A stretch of DNA of 64,000 nucleotides from Curtobacterium sp. MCSS17_015. Lineage in GTDB: Bacteria; Actinomycetota; Actinomycetes; Actinomycetales; Microbacteriaceae. The position numbers were made by a program, and so were the translations under genes. The stretch is taken from contig NZ_CP126256.1 of NCBI RefSeq assembly GCF_003234265.2, positions 1,426,001 through 1,490,000 of the forward strand. The letters run 5' to 3'. The notes below the pieces were generated by a model, which saw only the letters and a program-made list of their open reading frames with translations, had not been told where the DNA came from and made no database searches. Below are positions 19,060-32,785 of this stretch, one piece after another (within the stretch, counting starts at the first letter, position 1; each line of letters opens with the position of its first letter).

Positions 19060-19238
19060 TGCTGTGCTCCTCACGGATCGCAGTACGGTGCGGTGAATGC
19101 ATCCATTCCAACACGTCCTGCCTGGATGCCCCGCATCCTGACGGGCCTCGTTCGCTGAGCGCGGAGCGGTTGTCCCCAGGCCGAGGGTCACGGCTCGTCC
19201 CGCCCGCTGGTGTCGGTGCGGATCGGTACCCTTCTCAG

Positions 19239-21428
19239 GTGAGCTCCGACTACTCCGCACGGCACCTCTCGGTCCTCGAAGGACTCGAGGCGGTCCGGAA
19301 GCGTCCCGGCATGTACATCGGTTCGACGGACTCCCGCGGCCTCATGCACTGCCTGTGGGAGGTCATCGACAACTCCGTCGACGAAGCGCTGGCCGGGCAC
19401 GGTGACGAGATCGGCGTGACGCTGCACGCGGACGGGTCGGTCGAGGTGTCCGACCTCGCGCGTGGCATCCCCGTCGACGTCGAGCCGAAGACCGGCCTGA
19501 CCGGGGTCGAGGTCGTCTTCACGAAGCTCCACGCCGGTGGCAAGTTCGGGTCGGGGTCGTACGCGGCCTCCGGCGGTCTGCACGGCGTCGGCGCCTCGGT
19601 CGTCAACGCACTGTCCGAACGCCTCGACGTGCAGGTCGACCGCGGCGGCAAGACCTACGCCATGTCGTTCCACCGGGGCGAGCCGGGCGTGTTCGACGAC
19701 TCGCAGGGCATCGGTCCGGACGCGCCCTTCGCGCCGTTCACGTCGGGCAGCGAACTGCGCGTGGTCGGCAAGGTGAAGAAGGGCGTGACGGGGACGCGGG
19801 TGCGCTACTGGGCGGACCGGCAGATCTTCACCAAGGACGCGGCGTTCAGCACCGGGGACCTCGTCAACCGTGCGCGACAGACCGCGTTCCTGGTGCCGGG
19901 GCTCGGGCTCACGATCACCGACGCTCGGCCGGCGTCGATCGCCGCCGCTGCCCAGCGGGCCGCGCTGGCGGTGTCCGCTCCGGACGCCGGCGCGTCGGAC
20001 GGCGCGGCTCCGGCCGGTGCCGAGCAGGACGCGACGCCGGTCCTCGAGCAGGGGCCCGTCGTCGAACGCTTCCGGTACGAGGGCGGCATCGGCGAGTTCG
20101 TCGAGCACCTCGCCGTCGACGGCGCGAAGACCGACGTGTGGCGCATCCAGGGGACCGGCACCTTCAAGGAGACCGTGCCGATGCTCGACGACAAGGGCCA
20201 CATGGTCTCGACCGAGGTCGAGCGCACGTGCGAGGTGGACGTCGCCCTGCGCTGGGGCGACGGGTACGAGACGGTGTTCCGCAGCTTCGTCAACATCATC
20301 GCGACGCCGAAGGGCGGCACGCACCAGGCCGGGTTCGAGTCGGGCCTGGTCAAGGCCGTGCGTGCCCAGGTCGAGGCCAACGCCCGCAAGCTCAAGGTCG
20401 GCCAGGACAAGCTCGAGAAGGACGACGTGCTCGCCGGCCTCACCGCCGTGCTGACCGTGCGCCTGCCCGAGCCGCAGTTCGAGGGGCAGACGAAGGAGAT
20501 CCTCGGGACGCCGGCCGTCCGACGGATCCTCGACTCCGTCGTCTCGAAGCGGATGACCGAGATCCTCACCTCGACGCAGCGGACGGAGAAGGCCCAGGCC
20601 GCGGTCGTGCTCGAGAAGGTCGTCGCCGAGATGAAGACCCGCATCTCCGCGCGGGCACACAAGGAGACGCAGCGCCGCAAGAACGCGCTCGAGAACTCCT
20701 CGCTGCCGACGAAGCTCGCCGACTGCCGGTCGAACGACGTCGACGGCACCGAGCTCTTCATCGTCGAGGGTGACTCGGCACTGGGGACCGCGAAGCTCGC
20801 CCGCAACAGCGAGTACCAGGCGCTCCTGCCCATCCGCGGCAAGATCCTCAACGTCCAGAAGGCGTCCGTGTCGGACATGCTCTCGAACGCCGAGTGCGCC
20901 TCGATCATCCAGGTGATCGGCGCGGGGTCCGGGCGCACGTTCGAGCTCGACCAGGCGCGCTACGGCAAGGTCATCATCATGTCCGACGCCGACGTCGACG
21001 GCGCCCACATCCGGACGCTGCTGCTGACGCTGTTCTTCCGGTACATGCGTCCGATGATCGAGCAGGGCCGGGTGTTCGCCGCGGTACCGCCGTTGCACCG
21101 GGTGGTGGTGGTCAACCGCGGCAAGCCGAACGACACCCTGTACACCTACTCCGAGCAGGAACTCACGACCCTGCTGAAGAAGCTCGAGCGTTCGAACAAG
21201 AAGTACCTCGAGCCGATCCAGCGCTACAAGGGCCTGGGGGAGATGGACGCCGACCAGCTCGCCGAGACGACGATGGACCGGGCACACCGCACCCTGCGTC
21301 GCGTGAACGTGTCGGACGCCGAGTCGGCGGCGAAGGTCTTCGAGCTGCTGATGGGCAACGACGTCGCACCGCGCAAGGAGTTCATCCTGGCCGGCGAGGG
21401 CCTCGACCGCGAGCGCATCGACGCCTGA
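19239..21428 (+). CDS. parE: DNA topoisomerase IV subunit B (ParE/GyrB type)
   Basis: The 729-residue type IIA topoisomerase ATPase subunit has the GHKL ATP site (EVIDNSVDEAL, then GGLHGVGASVVNALS), a transducer domain and a TOPRIM domain with EGDSALGTAKLARN and the PLRGK-like PIRGKILNV. It ends after a GyrB C-terminal tail. It pairs with the convergent parC gene 30 bases downstream. GTG at 19239 gives the normal start VSSDYSARHLSVLEGL. A true gyrB would usually lie near dnaA, so this is the second enzyme, topoisomerase IV, which separates linked chromosomes. Confidence 0.92.
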   Translation: MSSDYSARHLSVLEGLEAVRKRPGMYIGSTDSRGLMHCLWEVIDNSVDEALAGHGDEIGVTLHADGSVEVSDLARGIPVDVEPKTGLTGVEVVFTKLHAGGKFGSGSYAASGGLHGVGASVVNALSERLDVQVDRGGKTYAMSFHRGEPGVFDDSQGIGPDAPFAPFTSGSELRVVGKVKKGVTGTRVRYWADRQIFTKDAAFSTGDLVNRARQTAFLVPGLGLTITDARPASIAAAAQRAALAVSAPDAGASDGAAPAGAEQDATPVLEQGPVVERFRYEGGIGEFVEHLAVDGAKTDVWRIQGTGTFKETVPMLDDKGHMVSTEVERTCEVDVALRWGDGYETVFRSFVNIIATPKGGTHQAGFESGLVKAVRAQVEANARKLKVGQDKLEKDDVLAGLTAVLTVRLPEPQFEGQTKEILGTPAVRRILDSVVSKRMTEILTSTQRTEKAQAAVVLEKVVAEMKTRISARAHKETQRRKNALENSSLPTKLADCRSNDVDGTELFIVEGDSALGTAKLARNSEYQALLPIRGKILNVQKASVSDMLSNAECASIIQVIGAGSGRTFELDQARYGKVIIMSDADVDGAHIRTLLLTLFFRYMRPMIEQGRVFAAVPPLHRVVVVNRGKPNDTLYTYSEQELTTLLKKLERSNKKYLEPIQRYKGLGEMDADQLAETTMDRAHRTLRRVNVSDAESAAKVFELLMGNDVAPRKEFILAGEGLDRERIDA

Positions 21429-21458
21429 CCGATCGGGGCGACGGACCCGCCGGCCGCG

Positions 21459-23945
<2,487 letters not shown>

Positions 23946-23988
23946 GGCACCTTCCTGCTGACCCAGTTCGATCTGGGAGACTCTGGGG

Positions 23989-25137
23989 GTGGGAACAAGC
24001 GTACCGACGGCCCCCGACGGCGCCGCGAACCTCGCCGACGTGCTGCCGAGTTGTCTGGTCGCGCTGGGCGCCGCCGACGACGCCTGGCTGCGGGACCACG
24101 GCCTGGAGGCCCGGATCGCCCTCCGCACCGCCCGTTCCGCCGTCGTCGTGCTCGTCGACGGACTCGGGGCGAACGCCCTCGCCGCCAGGTCCGGGCACGC
24201 CCGGTTCCTGACGGCGACGAAGAAGCGCCTGCGGAGCGGGTTCCCGACGACCACGGCCGCCGCGCTGACCACCCTGGCCACGGGCCGCTCGCCCGGCACG
24301 CACGGCGTCGTCGGCTACAGCGGCTGGAACCCCGACGAGTCCCGGGTGATGAACCTGCTCAGCGGCTGGGACGACGAGGTGCCCGCCGGGTGGTTGCGCT
24401 CCGGGACCGTGTTCACCGCGGCCTCGGCCCTCGGCGTCGACCCGGTCGTCGTCGCCCCCGGACGGTACCGCTCCTCGGGCATGACGGCGAACGTCCTCGG
24501 TGGCGCGCGCTTCGTGTCGGCGGACACCGTCCCCGCCCGGATCGACGCCGCACTCGACGCGACGGCGACCGGGCAGCAGCTCGTCTACCTCTACATCCCG
24601 GAACTCGACTCGATCGGGCACAAGCACGGGTGGCAGTCCGACCGGTGGACGGCGGCGCTCGAACTCGTCGACGGTGAACTCGCGAGGCTGGCGGCCCGGA
24701 TCGGACCGGACGTCGGCGTGCTCGTCACCGCTGACCACGGTGTCCTCGACGTCCCGCCGGAGTCGAACCTGGCGATGGACCCCGCGCTCCTGACCGACGT
24801 CGTCGGTGTGGCGGGCGACCCCCGGTGCCGACAGTTGACCGTGGCACCCGGCACCGACGTGCCCGCCCTCGTCGAGGCGTTCCGCACCGCACTCGGCAAG
24901 CGCGCCGTCGTGGCGAGTCGCGACGAGGCAGTGGCCGCCGGGTGGTTCGGCGCGGTCGCTCCCGAGGTGCTGCCCCGGATCGGCGACGTGCTGCTCGTCG
25001 CCCGCGGCTCGTGGGCCTTCAACGACGACCGTGCCGTCCCGGCCGGCACCGACCCCGGCCGGATGATCGGGCAGCACGGCGCGATGACCGACGACGAACT
25101 CCTCGTGCCGTTGCGCCTCGCGGGCGCGTTCGCGTAG
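23989..25137 (+). CDS. Alkaline-phosphatase-superfamily phosphodiesterase
   Basis: The 382-residue protein shows the nucleotide pyrophosphatase/phosphodiesterase pattern: metal-binding Asp in [10 protein letters not shown], the likely nucleophile Thr in [22 protein letters not shown], then [10 protein letters not shown] and VTADHG for the second metal site. No clear signal peptide is seen, so it is probably cytoplasmic. Substrate unknown; nucleotides, phosphodiesters or phospholipids are possible. The GTG start is 43 bases from divergent parC. Similar genes sit next to parC in related genera. Confidence 0.88.
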   Translation: MGTSVPTAPDGAANLADVLPSCLVALGAADDAWLRDHGLEARIALRTARSAVVVLVDGLGANALAARSGHARFLTATKKRLRSGFPTTTAAALTTLATGRSPGTHGVVGYSGWNPDESRVMNLLSGWDDEVPAGWLRSGTVFTAASALGVDPVVVAPGRYRSSGMTANVLGGARFVSADTVPARIDAALDATATGQQLVYLYIPELDSIGHKHGWQSDRWTAALELVDGELARLAARIGPDVGVLVTADHGVLDVPPESNLAMDPALLTDVVGVAGDPRCRQLTVAPGTDVPALVEAFRTALGKRAVVASRDEAVAAGWFGAVAPEVLPRIGDVLLVARGSWAFNDDRAVPAGTDPGRMIGQHGAMTDDELLVPLRLAGAFA

Positions 25138-25175
25138 CGCCCCGCCCGTCCGCTGGCTCGAGCCAGCCCGTGTCG

Positions 25176-25219
25176 CGACAGGAGGCCCGCCCCACGGACG
25201 TGGGACGGGCCTCCTGTCG
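25176..25219. repeat. Intergenic GGAGGC/GCCTCC hairpin, copy 3
   Basis: 20-base arms (25176-25195 and 25200-25219, one mismatch) with a 4-base loop, between convergent phosphodiesterase and sepH genes. Likely bidirectional terminator. Confidence 0.8.
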
Positions 25220-25239
25220 GTTGCTCGGTGGCGGACGGC

Positions 25240-26268
25240 TCAGACGGTGTCGTCGTCGGGGCGTGTGCCGAAGACGATCTCGTCCCAGCTCGGCATCGCG
25301 CGGCGGTTCCGCTTCCGGCGGTCCTTCTGGGAGTCACCCTCCGCGTTCGACGTGGACCGGGCCTCCGGCTGCGGGGCGGTGTCCGAGTCGTCGGCGCCGT
25401 GCAGGGGGATGTCGACCACACTGACGGACGGACCGCGCGGCGCGTCCCGCTGCTCGGAGAACGAAGCGGCCTCACGCTCCCCGCGGCGGCGGCGCAGCGC
25501 CTCGAGCAGGTCGGCGGTCTCGTTGCCGGGCGCGCGTTCCTCGACGTAGGCGGTGCCGATCCGGGGGAGCGGCGGACGGAGCGGTGCGCGCTCCGTGGCC
25601 TCGGGAGCCGCCGTCTCGTCCTCGGTCGGGGTCTCCTCGACGCGGAAGGCGCCGGAGTCGAAGCGGGTGCCGTCGTCGTCCTGGTGCTCGTACTCGACGG
25701 CGCGGAGGCGGGGCGCGATGCCCTCGTCCTCGGTGTGGGACAGCCGGTGTGCGTCGCCGTTGTCGGGGACGAGCGTGGCGGTCTTCGGGTCGAAGCGCCA
25801 CTGGGCGTCGTGCTCGACCTCGGCGACCGTGTAGCGGACCTGGACCTGCCAGCCGTTCTCGACGTGCTTCCAGCTGGACCACGAGATGTCGGACGCGTCG
25901 CCGGACTCCAGACGGGCGGTGATCGCCTGACCGAAGGTGTCGGGCGCCGCGTCGTCGACCGGGGTGACGCTGACCCGGCGTGCGGCGTCGAGGATGAACG
26001 CGCGCTCGGCGAGGACCGGTCCCTCGAAGCGGCGGACGTACTCGACCTCGACGCCCAGAGCAGCGGCGACGTCGGCGGCGTCGGCACCACTGCGGATGCG
26101 CGCCTGCACGTCCTTCGGGGACACGCGCTTCTGCGGACCGGAGTCCGGGTTCGCCTGCCGGACCTGAGCCGGGAGCGACGCCGTGACCGGCAACCGGAAC
26201 TCGGTCCCGCCGTCGGTCGCGAGGAGGAGTGACCCGGATTCGACTCCGATGACTCTCACGTCTTGCAT
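25240..26268 (-). CDS. sepH: SepH-type cell division protein (DUF3071)
   Basis: The 342-residue protein has the DUF3071 domain at its N-terminus (MQDVRVIGVESGSLLLATDGGTEFRLPV) with a helix-turn-helix-like part around residues 50-75. A long acidic, disordered middle follows, then a conserved basic C-terminal patch that ends RAMPSWDEIVFGTRP. Known SepH proteins in Streptomyces and Mycobacterium bind FtsZ and promote division. The ATG at 26268 follows GAAGGCGGA. It is transcribed divergently from the DUF4193 gene, across 253 bases that hold an inverted repeat at 26441-26470. Confidence 0.9.
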   Translation of the reverse strand: MQDVRVIGVESGSLLLATDGGTEFRLPVTASLPAQVRQANPDSGPQKRVSPKDVQARIRSGADAADVAAALGVEVEYVRRFEGPVLAERAFILDAARRVSVTPVDDAAPDTFGQAITARLESGDASDISWSSWKHVENGWQVQVRYTVAEVEHDAQWRFDPKTATLVPDNGDAHRLSHTEDEGIAPRLRAVEYEHQDDDGTRFDSGAFRVEETPTEDETAAPEATERAPLRPPLPRIGTAYVEERAPGNETADLLEALRRRRGEREAASFSEQRDAPRGPSVSVVDIPLHGADDSDTAPQPEARSTSNAEGDSQKDRRKRNRRAMPSWDEIVFGTRPDDDTV

Positions 26269-26440
26269 GGTTCCGCCTTCCGCTGCCTGCGTACGGTCGT
26301 GCGTCGTACCCGAGGAGTATGCAGGCCGTCCGGGCAGTTTCCGGGGAGGCGCACGGCGTGCCGCGTGCAGGTCGTCGACCTCGGGAATGGCCGGGGTGCG
26401 CGCCGGGTTGCACGGCCAGAACGCACCGCCCGACCGCCCG

Positions 26441-26470
26441 GTTTGCACTCGGACGGGTCGTGGTGCAAAC
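26441..26470. promoter_or_regulatory. Inverted repeat GTTTGCAC-n14-GTGCAAAC, possible operator
   Basis: Perfect 8-base arms (26441-26448 and 26463-26470) in the divergent sepH/DUF4193 promoter region, 52 bases before the DUF4193 start. No known regulator matches it by eye. Confidence 0.35.
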
Positions 26471-26521
26471 TGTCGCCGCCGATTCCGGCGACGACCCTCT
26501 CGATACGAGAAATGGATGGGC

Positions 26522-26821
26522 ATGGCCACCGATTACGACGCCCCTCGGAAGACCGACGACAACTCTGACTCGGAGTCGATCGAGGCCCTCAAGGAGCGCG
26601 TTCCCGACAAGATGTCGGGGGTCGTCGACGACGATTCCGACAACCCCGGCAGTTTCGAACTCGCCGGGCAGGACCTCAGTGACGTCGACCTCGACGTCGT
26701 CGTCCTGCCCCCGCAGGTCGACGAGTTCACGTGTGTGGAGTGCTTCCTCGTGAAGCACCGCTCGCAGCTCGACCACGAGACGAAGCTCGGCCCCGTGTGC
26801 ATGGAGTGCGCTGCTCTCTAG
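26522..26821 (+). CDS. DUF4193 zinc-binding protein
   Basis: The 99-residue acidic protein begins MATDYDAPR, the family start. It has CVECFLVKHRSQL and a terminal CMEC, a four-Cys zinc pattern. An upstream in-frame ATG at 26516 would add two residues; 26522 is preferred because of family resemblance. DUF4193 is widespread in actinobacteria near sepH and dut; its function is unknown. A perfect terminator hairpin follows at 26851-26892. Confidence 0.92.
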   Translation: MATDYDAPRKTDDNSDSESIEALKERVPDKMSGVVDDDSDNPGSFELAGQDLSDVDLDVVVLPPQVDEFTCVECFLVKHRSQLDHETKLGPVCMECAAL

Positions 26822-26850
26822 AGCCGTGTCCGACAGCCCACGCTGCTGAG

Positions 26851-26892
26851 CGCAGAACGGCCCGCATCCTGCTGGATGCGGGCCGTTCTGCG
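26851..26892. terminator. Bidirectional terminator
   Basis: Perfect 19-bp stem (26851-26869 with 26874-26892) and a 4-base loop, between convergent DUF4193 and DUF3093 genes. Confidence 0.85.
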
Positions 26893-26930
26893 TGTCGGGG
26901 CAGCGGTCGGAGCCGGGGATGCCGCCGGGG

Positions 26931-27407
26931 TCAGCGGCGGTCGTCGCGCGTCGTCCGTCGGTCCTCACCGGGCACGGCAGAGGTGCCGACGAGTGCCCGG
27001 GTGACGGCGTCCGGGTGCCGCACGCTCACCAGCCAGTAGGGCGTCGGGTCGGCGTCGTCGCGGACCTCGACCTTCACCACGCCCGAGACGTACCCGCGGA
27101 AGAGGGTCCAGGCGCGGGCATCGAGCTCCGGCCCGCGCTGCTTCGTCGCCGCCGCGCCGGTGAAGCCCGCCACCTCGCCCACAGCGGTCCGGGGCAGGTG
27201 CGCCCGGCCCGCACGGAACTCGGTCTCGGTCACCTCGACCACGGGTGCGAGGACCCACAGCAGCACGAGCACGGCCAGCTCCATGGCGATCGCCACGACG
27301 ACGCCGGCCGTCACGCTGATCGGCAGGAACACGAGCAGGCTCGCGGGGATGACGAGCGCCGTCGCCAGGTACAGGGCGGGCGGGGCCCACAGTCGTTCGC
27401 GGTACAC
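26931..27407 (-). CDS. DUF3093 membrane protein
   Basis: The 158-residue protein starts MYRERLWAPPALYLA, the usual start of DUF3093, with two adjacent membrane segments (about residues 10-58) and a soluble beta-rich domain. The Shine-Dalgarno decides the start: GGAGGG directly abuts the GTG at 27413, so the GTG at 27407, 6 bases further on, is preferred. It is divergent from dut, as in many actinobacteria. Function unknown. Confidence 0.88.
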   Translation of the reverse strand: MYRERLWAPPALYLATALVIPASLLVFLPISVTAGVVVAIAMELAVLVLLWVLAPVVEVTETEFRAGRAHLPRTAVGEVAGFTGAAATKQRGPELDARAWTLFRGYVSGVVKVEVRDDADPTPYWLVSVRHPDAVTRALVGTSAVPGEDRRTTRDDRR

Positions 27408-27490
27408 GGTCACCCCTCCATTCGACCACGAGCCGCTGCGTGCTCCGACCCAGGTCACGGATCGGTCACGGTCTGCACTACCCTCGTCTC

Positions 27491-28054
27491 GTGACCGAAG
27501 CAGTCGACGTGCTCTGGACCGGCGGTGCCGCTCCCGTCTTCGCCAACCCCGGTGACGCCGGGGCCGACCTCGTGTCCGCGGAGGCCTTCGTCCTCGAGCC
27601 CGGGCAGCGGCGCCTGGTCGGGACCGGTCTCGCCGTCGCGCTGCCGGACGGGCACCTCGGGTTCGTCGTGCCACGCAGCGGACTCGCCGCCAAGCACGGC
27701 ATCACCGTCGTGAACGCGCCGGGCACGATCGACGCCGGCTACCGCGGCGAGGTCAAGGTCGCGTTGCTGAACACCGACGCGTCCGAGCCGTACGCCGTGC
27801 AGGTGGGCGACCGCATCGCGCAGCTCATCGTCCTGCCGGTCCCGCGGGTGACCTTCACCGAGGTCGCCGAGCTGCCCGACAGCGTGCGCGGCCAGGGCGG
27901 GTTCGGATCGTCGGGCTACGGTGACGAGCGGGTCGGGCATCCGGCCACGTACGGGGTCGGCGATGCCCGCCCGATCACCGGGACGAGCGGACACGACGGC
28001 GCGGCGACGCCCGTCGACATGCACGAACAGGGTCGAGAAGGGACACCGTCATGA
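27491..28054 (+). CDS. dut: dUTP diphosphatase
   Basis: The 187-residue protein contains all five dUTPase motifs: DAGADL, PRSGLAAKHG, GTIDAGYRGEVKV, GDRIAQLIV and RGQGGFGSSG. The trimeric enzyme splits dUTP to dUMP and pyrophosphate, keeping uracil out of DNA. It has an extra C-terminal tail of about 40 residues after the fifth motif (AWYGVGD-like, acidic), with no clear role. The GTG start is read with little Shine-Dalgarno support. It overlaps the DUF3710 gene by 4 bases (ATGA). Confidence 0.96.
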   Translation: MTEAVDVLWTGGAAPVFANPGDAGADLVSAEAFVLEPGQRRLVGTGLAVALPDGHLGFVVPRSGLAAKHGITVVNAPGTIDAGYRGEVKVALLNTDASEPYAVQVGDRIAQLIVLPVPRVTFTEVAELPDSVRGQGGFGSSGYGDERVGHPATYGVGDARPITGTSGHDGAATPVDMHEQGREGTPS

Positions 28055-28770
28055 GGATCGGACGACGCAAGCGCGACGAGGTCGAGGTCGCCGAGGTCGT
28101 GGCGGACGAGGTCGAGGTCGCGGGGCCCTCGCCCGAGATCGAACTCGCCGACGACGCCGACGCCGGACTGGACGAGGTGCTCGCCACCGAGTCCACCGAC
28201 AAGTCCGCTCCGGCCGACCGGAGCGAGAACGGTCCGCTCGACGAGACCGAGGCGAACCTCGTGCGCCCGTACGTCGACCTCGGCGGCGTGAAGATCCTGC
28301 CGCGCGAGGGTCTGCACCTCCGGCTCGAGGTGGAGGAGGACTCCAAGCGGGTCGTCGCCGTCGGGCTCGACTTCGACGAGTCCACGCTGCAGGTGCAGCC
28401 GTTCGCCGCCCCGCGGTCGACCGGCCTCTGGCACGAGATCCGTGCGCAGATCGCCGAGCAGATCGAACAGCAGGGCGGCGTCGTCACGGAGGTCGACGGA
28501 CCCTTCGGTCCGGAGCTCCGCGCCCAGGTGCCGGTCGTCGGTGGCGCCGGTGTCACCGACGGGGTCCGCGCGGCCCGCTTCGTCGGCGTCGACGGTCCGC
28601 GCTGGTTCCTCCGCGGCGTGATCGCCGGCAAGGCGGCCGACCAGCCCGACGACTCCGCCGACATCGAGGAACTCTTCCGGAGCGTCGTCGTCGTTCGCGG
28701 CACCACCCCGATGCCGCCGCGGGACCTCATCCCGCTGCACATGCCGAAGTCGACGCAGTCGGCCATCTGA
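28051..28770 (+). CDS. DUF3710 protein
   Basis: The 239-residue protein has a basic start (MRIGRRKRDE), an acidic low-complexity stretch (about 10-70) and a conserved domain with VRPYVDLGGVKILP and RWFLRGVIAGKA. DUF3710 is nearly always found between dut and DUF3159 in actinobacteria, as here. Start overlaps dut. No membrane segment is visible and no function is known. Confidence 0.9.
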   Translation: MRIGRRKRDEVEVAEVVADEVEVAGPSPEIELADDADAGLDEVLATESTDKSAPADRSENGPLDETEANLVRPYVDLGGVKILPREGLHLRLEVEEDSKRVVAVGLDFDESTLQVQPFAAPRSTGLWHEIRAQIAEQIEQQGGVVTEVDGPFGPELRAQVPVVGGAGVTDGVRAARFVGVDGPRWFLRGVIAGKAADQPDDSADIEELFRSVVVVRGTTPMPPRDLIPLHMPKSTQSAI

Positions 28771-28810
28771 CCCGGCCGCTCGCCGACCGACGACCCAGCC
28801 TGGAGGCCCG

Positions 28811-29656
28811 GTGACGGACCACGACGACCGCCCGCATCTCGACGGGGTCGCCCCCGGCAGTGCCGTCCCGGACGGTGCAGTCCGCGGCGACGCCGTCCCC
28901 GATGGTGCAGTGCGCAGCGGTGCCGTCCCCGCCGGGGACCCGTACGCCGAGGAACGCGCCGAGCCCCTGTCGCTGAACGCGCAGCTCCGCGACGCGGTCC
29001 GGAACGCCGGCATCGGACAGGTCGCTCCGGGAGAGGCCCCGTCGGGCAAGGCGCTCCTCACCGCGGTCGGCGGGGTCCGTGGGCTCGCCGAGTCGGTCCT
29101 GCCCGGCTTCGCGTTCCTCATCGTCTACGCGGTCACGAAGGAGGTCGTGCCGAGCGTCGTCGTCCCGGTCGCGATCGGGCTCGTCTTCGTGGTGCTCCGC
29201 CTGGTCCAGCGGCAGTCGATCATGATGTCCTTCGCGGGCATCTTCGGCGTCGCCGTCTCGGCCGGGCTCGCGCTGCTCACGGGGCGAGCGGAGAGCAACT
29301 TCATCCCCGGCATCGTCATCAACGCGGTGTTCCTGGCGGTCATCCTCGTCACGCTGGCGATCCGGCGGCCCCTCATCGGCCTGGTCGTCGGACTCCTCGT
29401 GCCGGGCGACGACGACGGGCACGACTGGCGGGACGACCCCGCGAAGCGTCGGGTGCTCACCGTCGCGACCTGGATGTGGGCAGGACTGTTCGCGTTCCGT
29501 CTCGCCTTCGAGATCCCGCTCTGGCTGACCGCGCAGGTCGAGCTGCTCGCCGGCATCAAGCTCATCACGGGGGTGCCGCTGTACGCCGCGCTGCTCTGGG
29601 TGACGTGGCTCCTCGTCCGCTCCGTGTTCGTGCGGGACGAACCGGCCCCGGTGTAG
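28811..29656 (+). CDS. DUF3159 membrane protein
   Basis: The 281-residue protein has an N-terminal hydrophilic part with short repeats, then GKALLTAVGGVRGLAESVLPG and about five membrane segments. This is the DUF3159 pattern, and the gene follows DUF3710 as usual. The GTG at 28811 is behind TGGAGG at 28801-28806. The role is unknown. The stop is directly followed by the possible operator of the aconitase gene, so transcription probably ends or is insulated within about 120 bases, although no hairpin is evident. Confidence 0.88.
   Translation: MTDHDDRPHLDGVAPGSAVPDGAVRGDAVPDGAVRSGAVPAGDPYAEERAEPLSLNAQLRDAVRNAGIGQVAPGEAPSGKALLTAVGGVRGLAESVLPGFAFLIVYAVTKEVVPSVVVPVAIGLVFVVLRLVQRQSIMMSFAGIFGVAVSAGLALLTGRAESNFIPGIVINAVFLAVILVTLAIRRPLIGLVVGLLVPGDDDGHDWRDDPAKRRVLTVATWMWAGLFAFRLAFEIPLWLTAQVELLAGIKLITGVPLYAALLWVTWLLVRSVFVRDEPAPV
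28861..28930 (+). repeat. 30-bp coding tandem repeat in the DUF3159 gene
   Basis: Period-30 direct repeat (units at 28861, 28891 and a partial at 28921) encoding the decapeptide pattern AVPDGAVRxx about 2.4 times in the disordered N-terminus. Confidence 0.7.
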
Positions 29657-29659
29657 AGT

Positions 29660-29677
29660 TGTCTCGACGTCAAGACA
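29660..29677. promoter_or_regulatory. Palindrome upstream of aconitase, possible operator
   Basis: TGTCTCGAC-GTCAAGACA is an 18-base palindrome with one mismatch, 4 bases after the DUF3159 stop and 109 bases before the aconitase start. The length and symmetry fit a winged-helix (for example MarR-type) site. The regulator is not known. Confidence 0.4.
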
Positions 29678-29785
29678 CTTTCTCCCGGGCACGACGCCGG
29701 TCCCGGGTTTAGGTTCACCTTGCTGGTGGGACGTCCCGCGGCCCGCGAGGATGAGGGCACACCGATCAACTCAGGAGGCGGCACA

Positions 29786-32623
<2,838 letters not shown>

Positions 32624-32644
32624 CCCGCGCGACACACAACACGG

Positions 32645-32683
32645 GCGGCTCCCCGCAGCGGTACTCCGTTGCGAGGAGCCGCC
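32645..32683 (+). terminator. Terminator after acnA
   Basis: Stem GGCGGCTCC/GGAGCCGCC (about 32645-32653 with 32675-32683) about 20 bases after the acnA stop. Confidence 0.65.
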
Positions 32684-32701
32684 TTCGTTGCGTCGTGCGG
32701 A

Positions 32702-32744
32702 CGGACGGGAGGCGCGTGGCGGGCCAGCACCACGCCTCCAGTCC
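32702..32744. repeat. Intergenic GGAGGC/GCCTCC hairpin, copy 4
   Basis: Imperfect hairpin with arms starting CGGACGGGAGGCG and ending ACGCCTCCAGTCCG, upstream of dxs. It is the only copy in this set between two plus-strand genes and lies 42 bases before the dxs start. Confidence 0.65.
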
Positions 32745-32785
32745 GCGCGCATAGAGTGAGCCGACACCGCACGAAAGGAGCGCCC

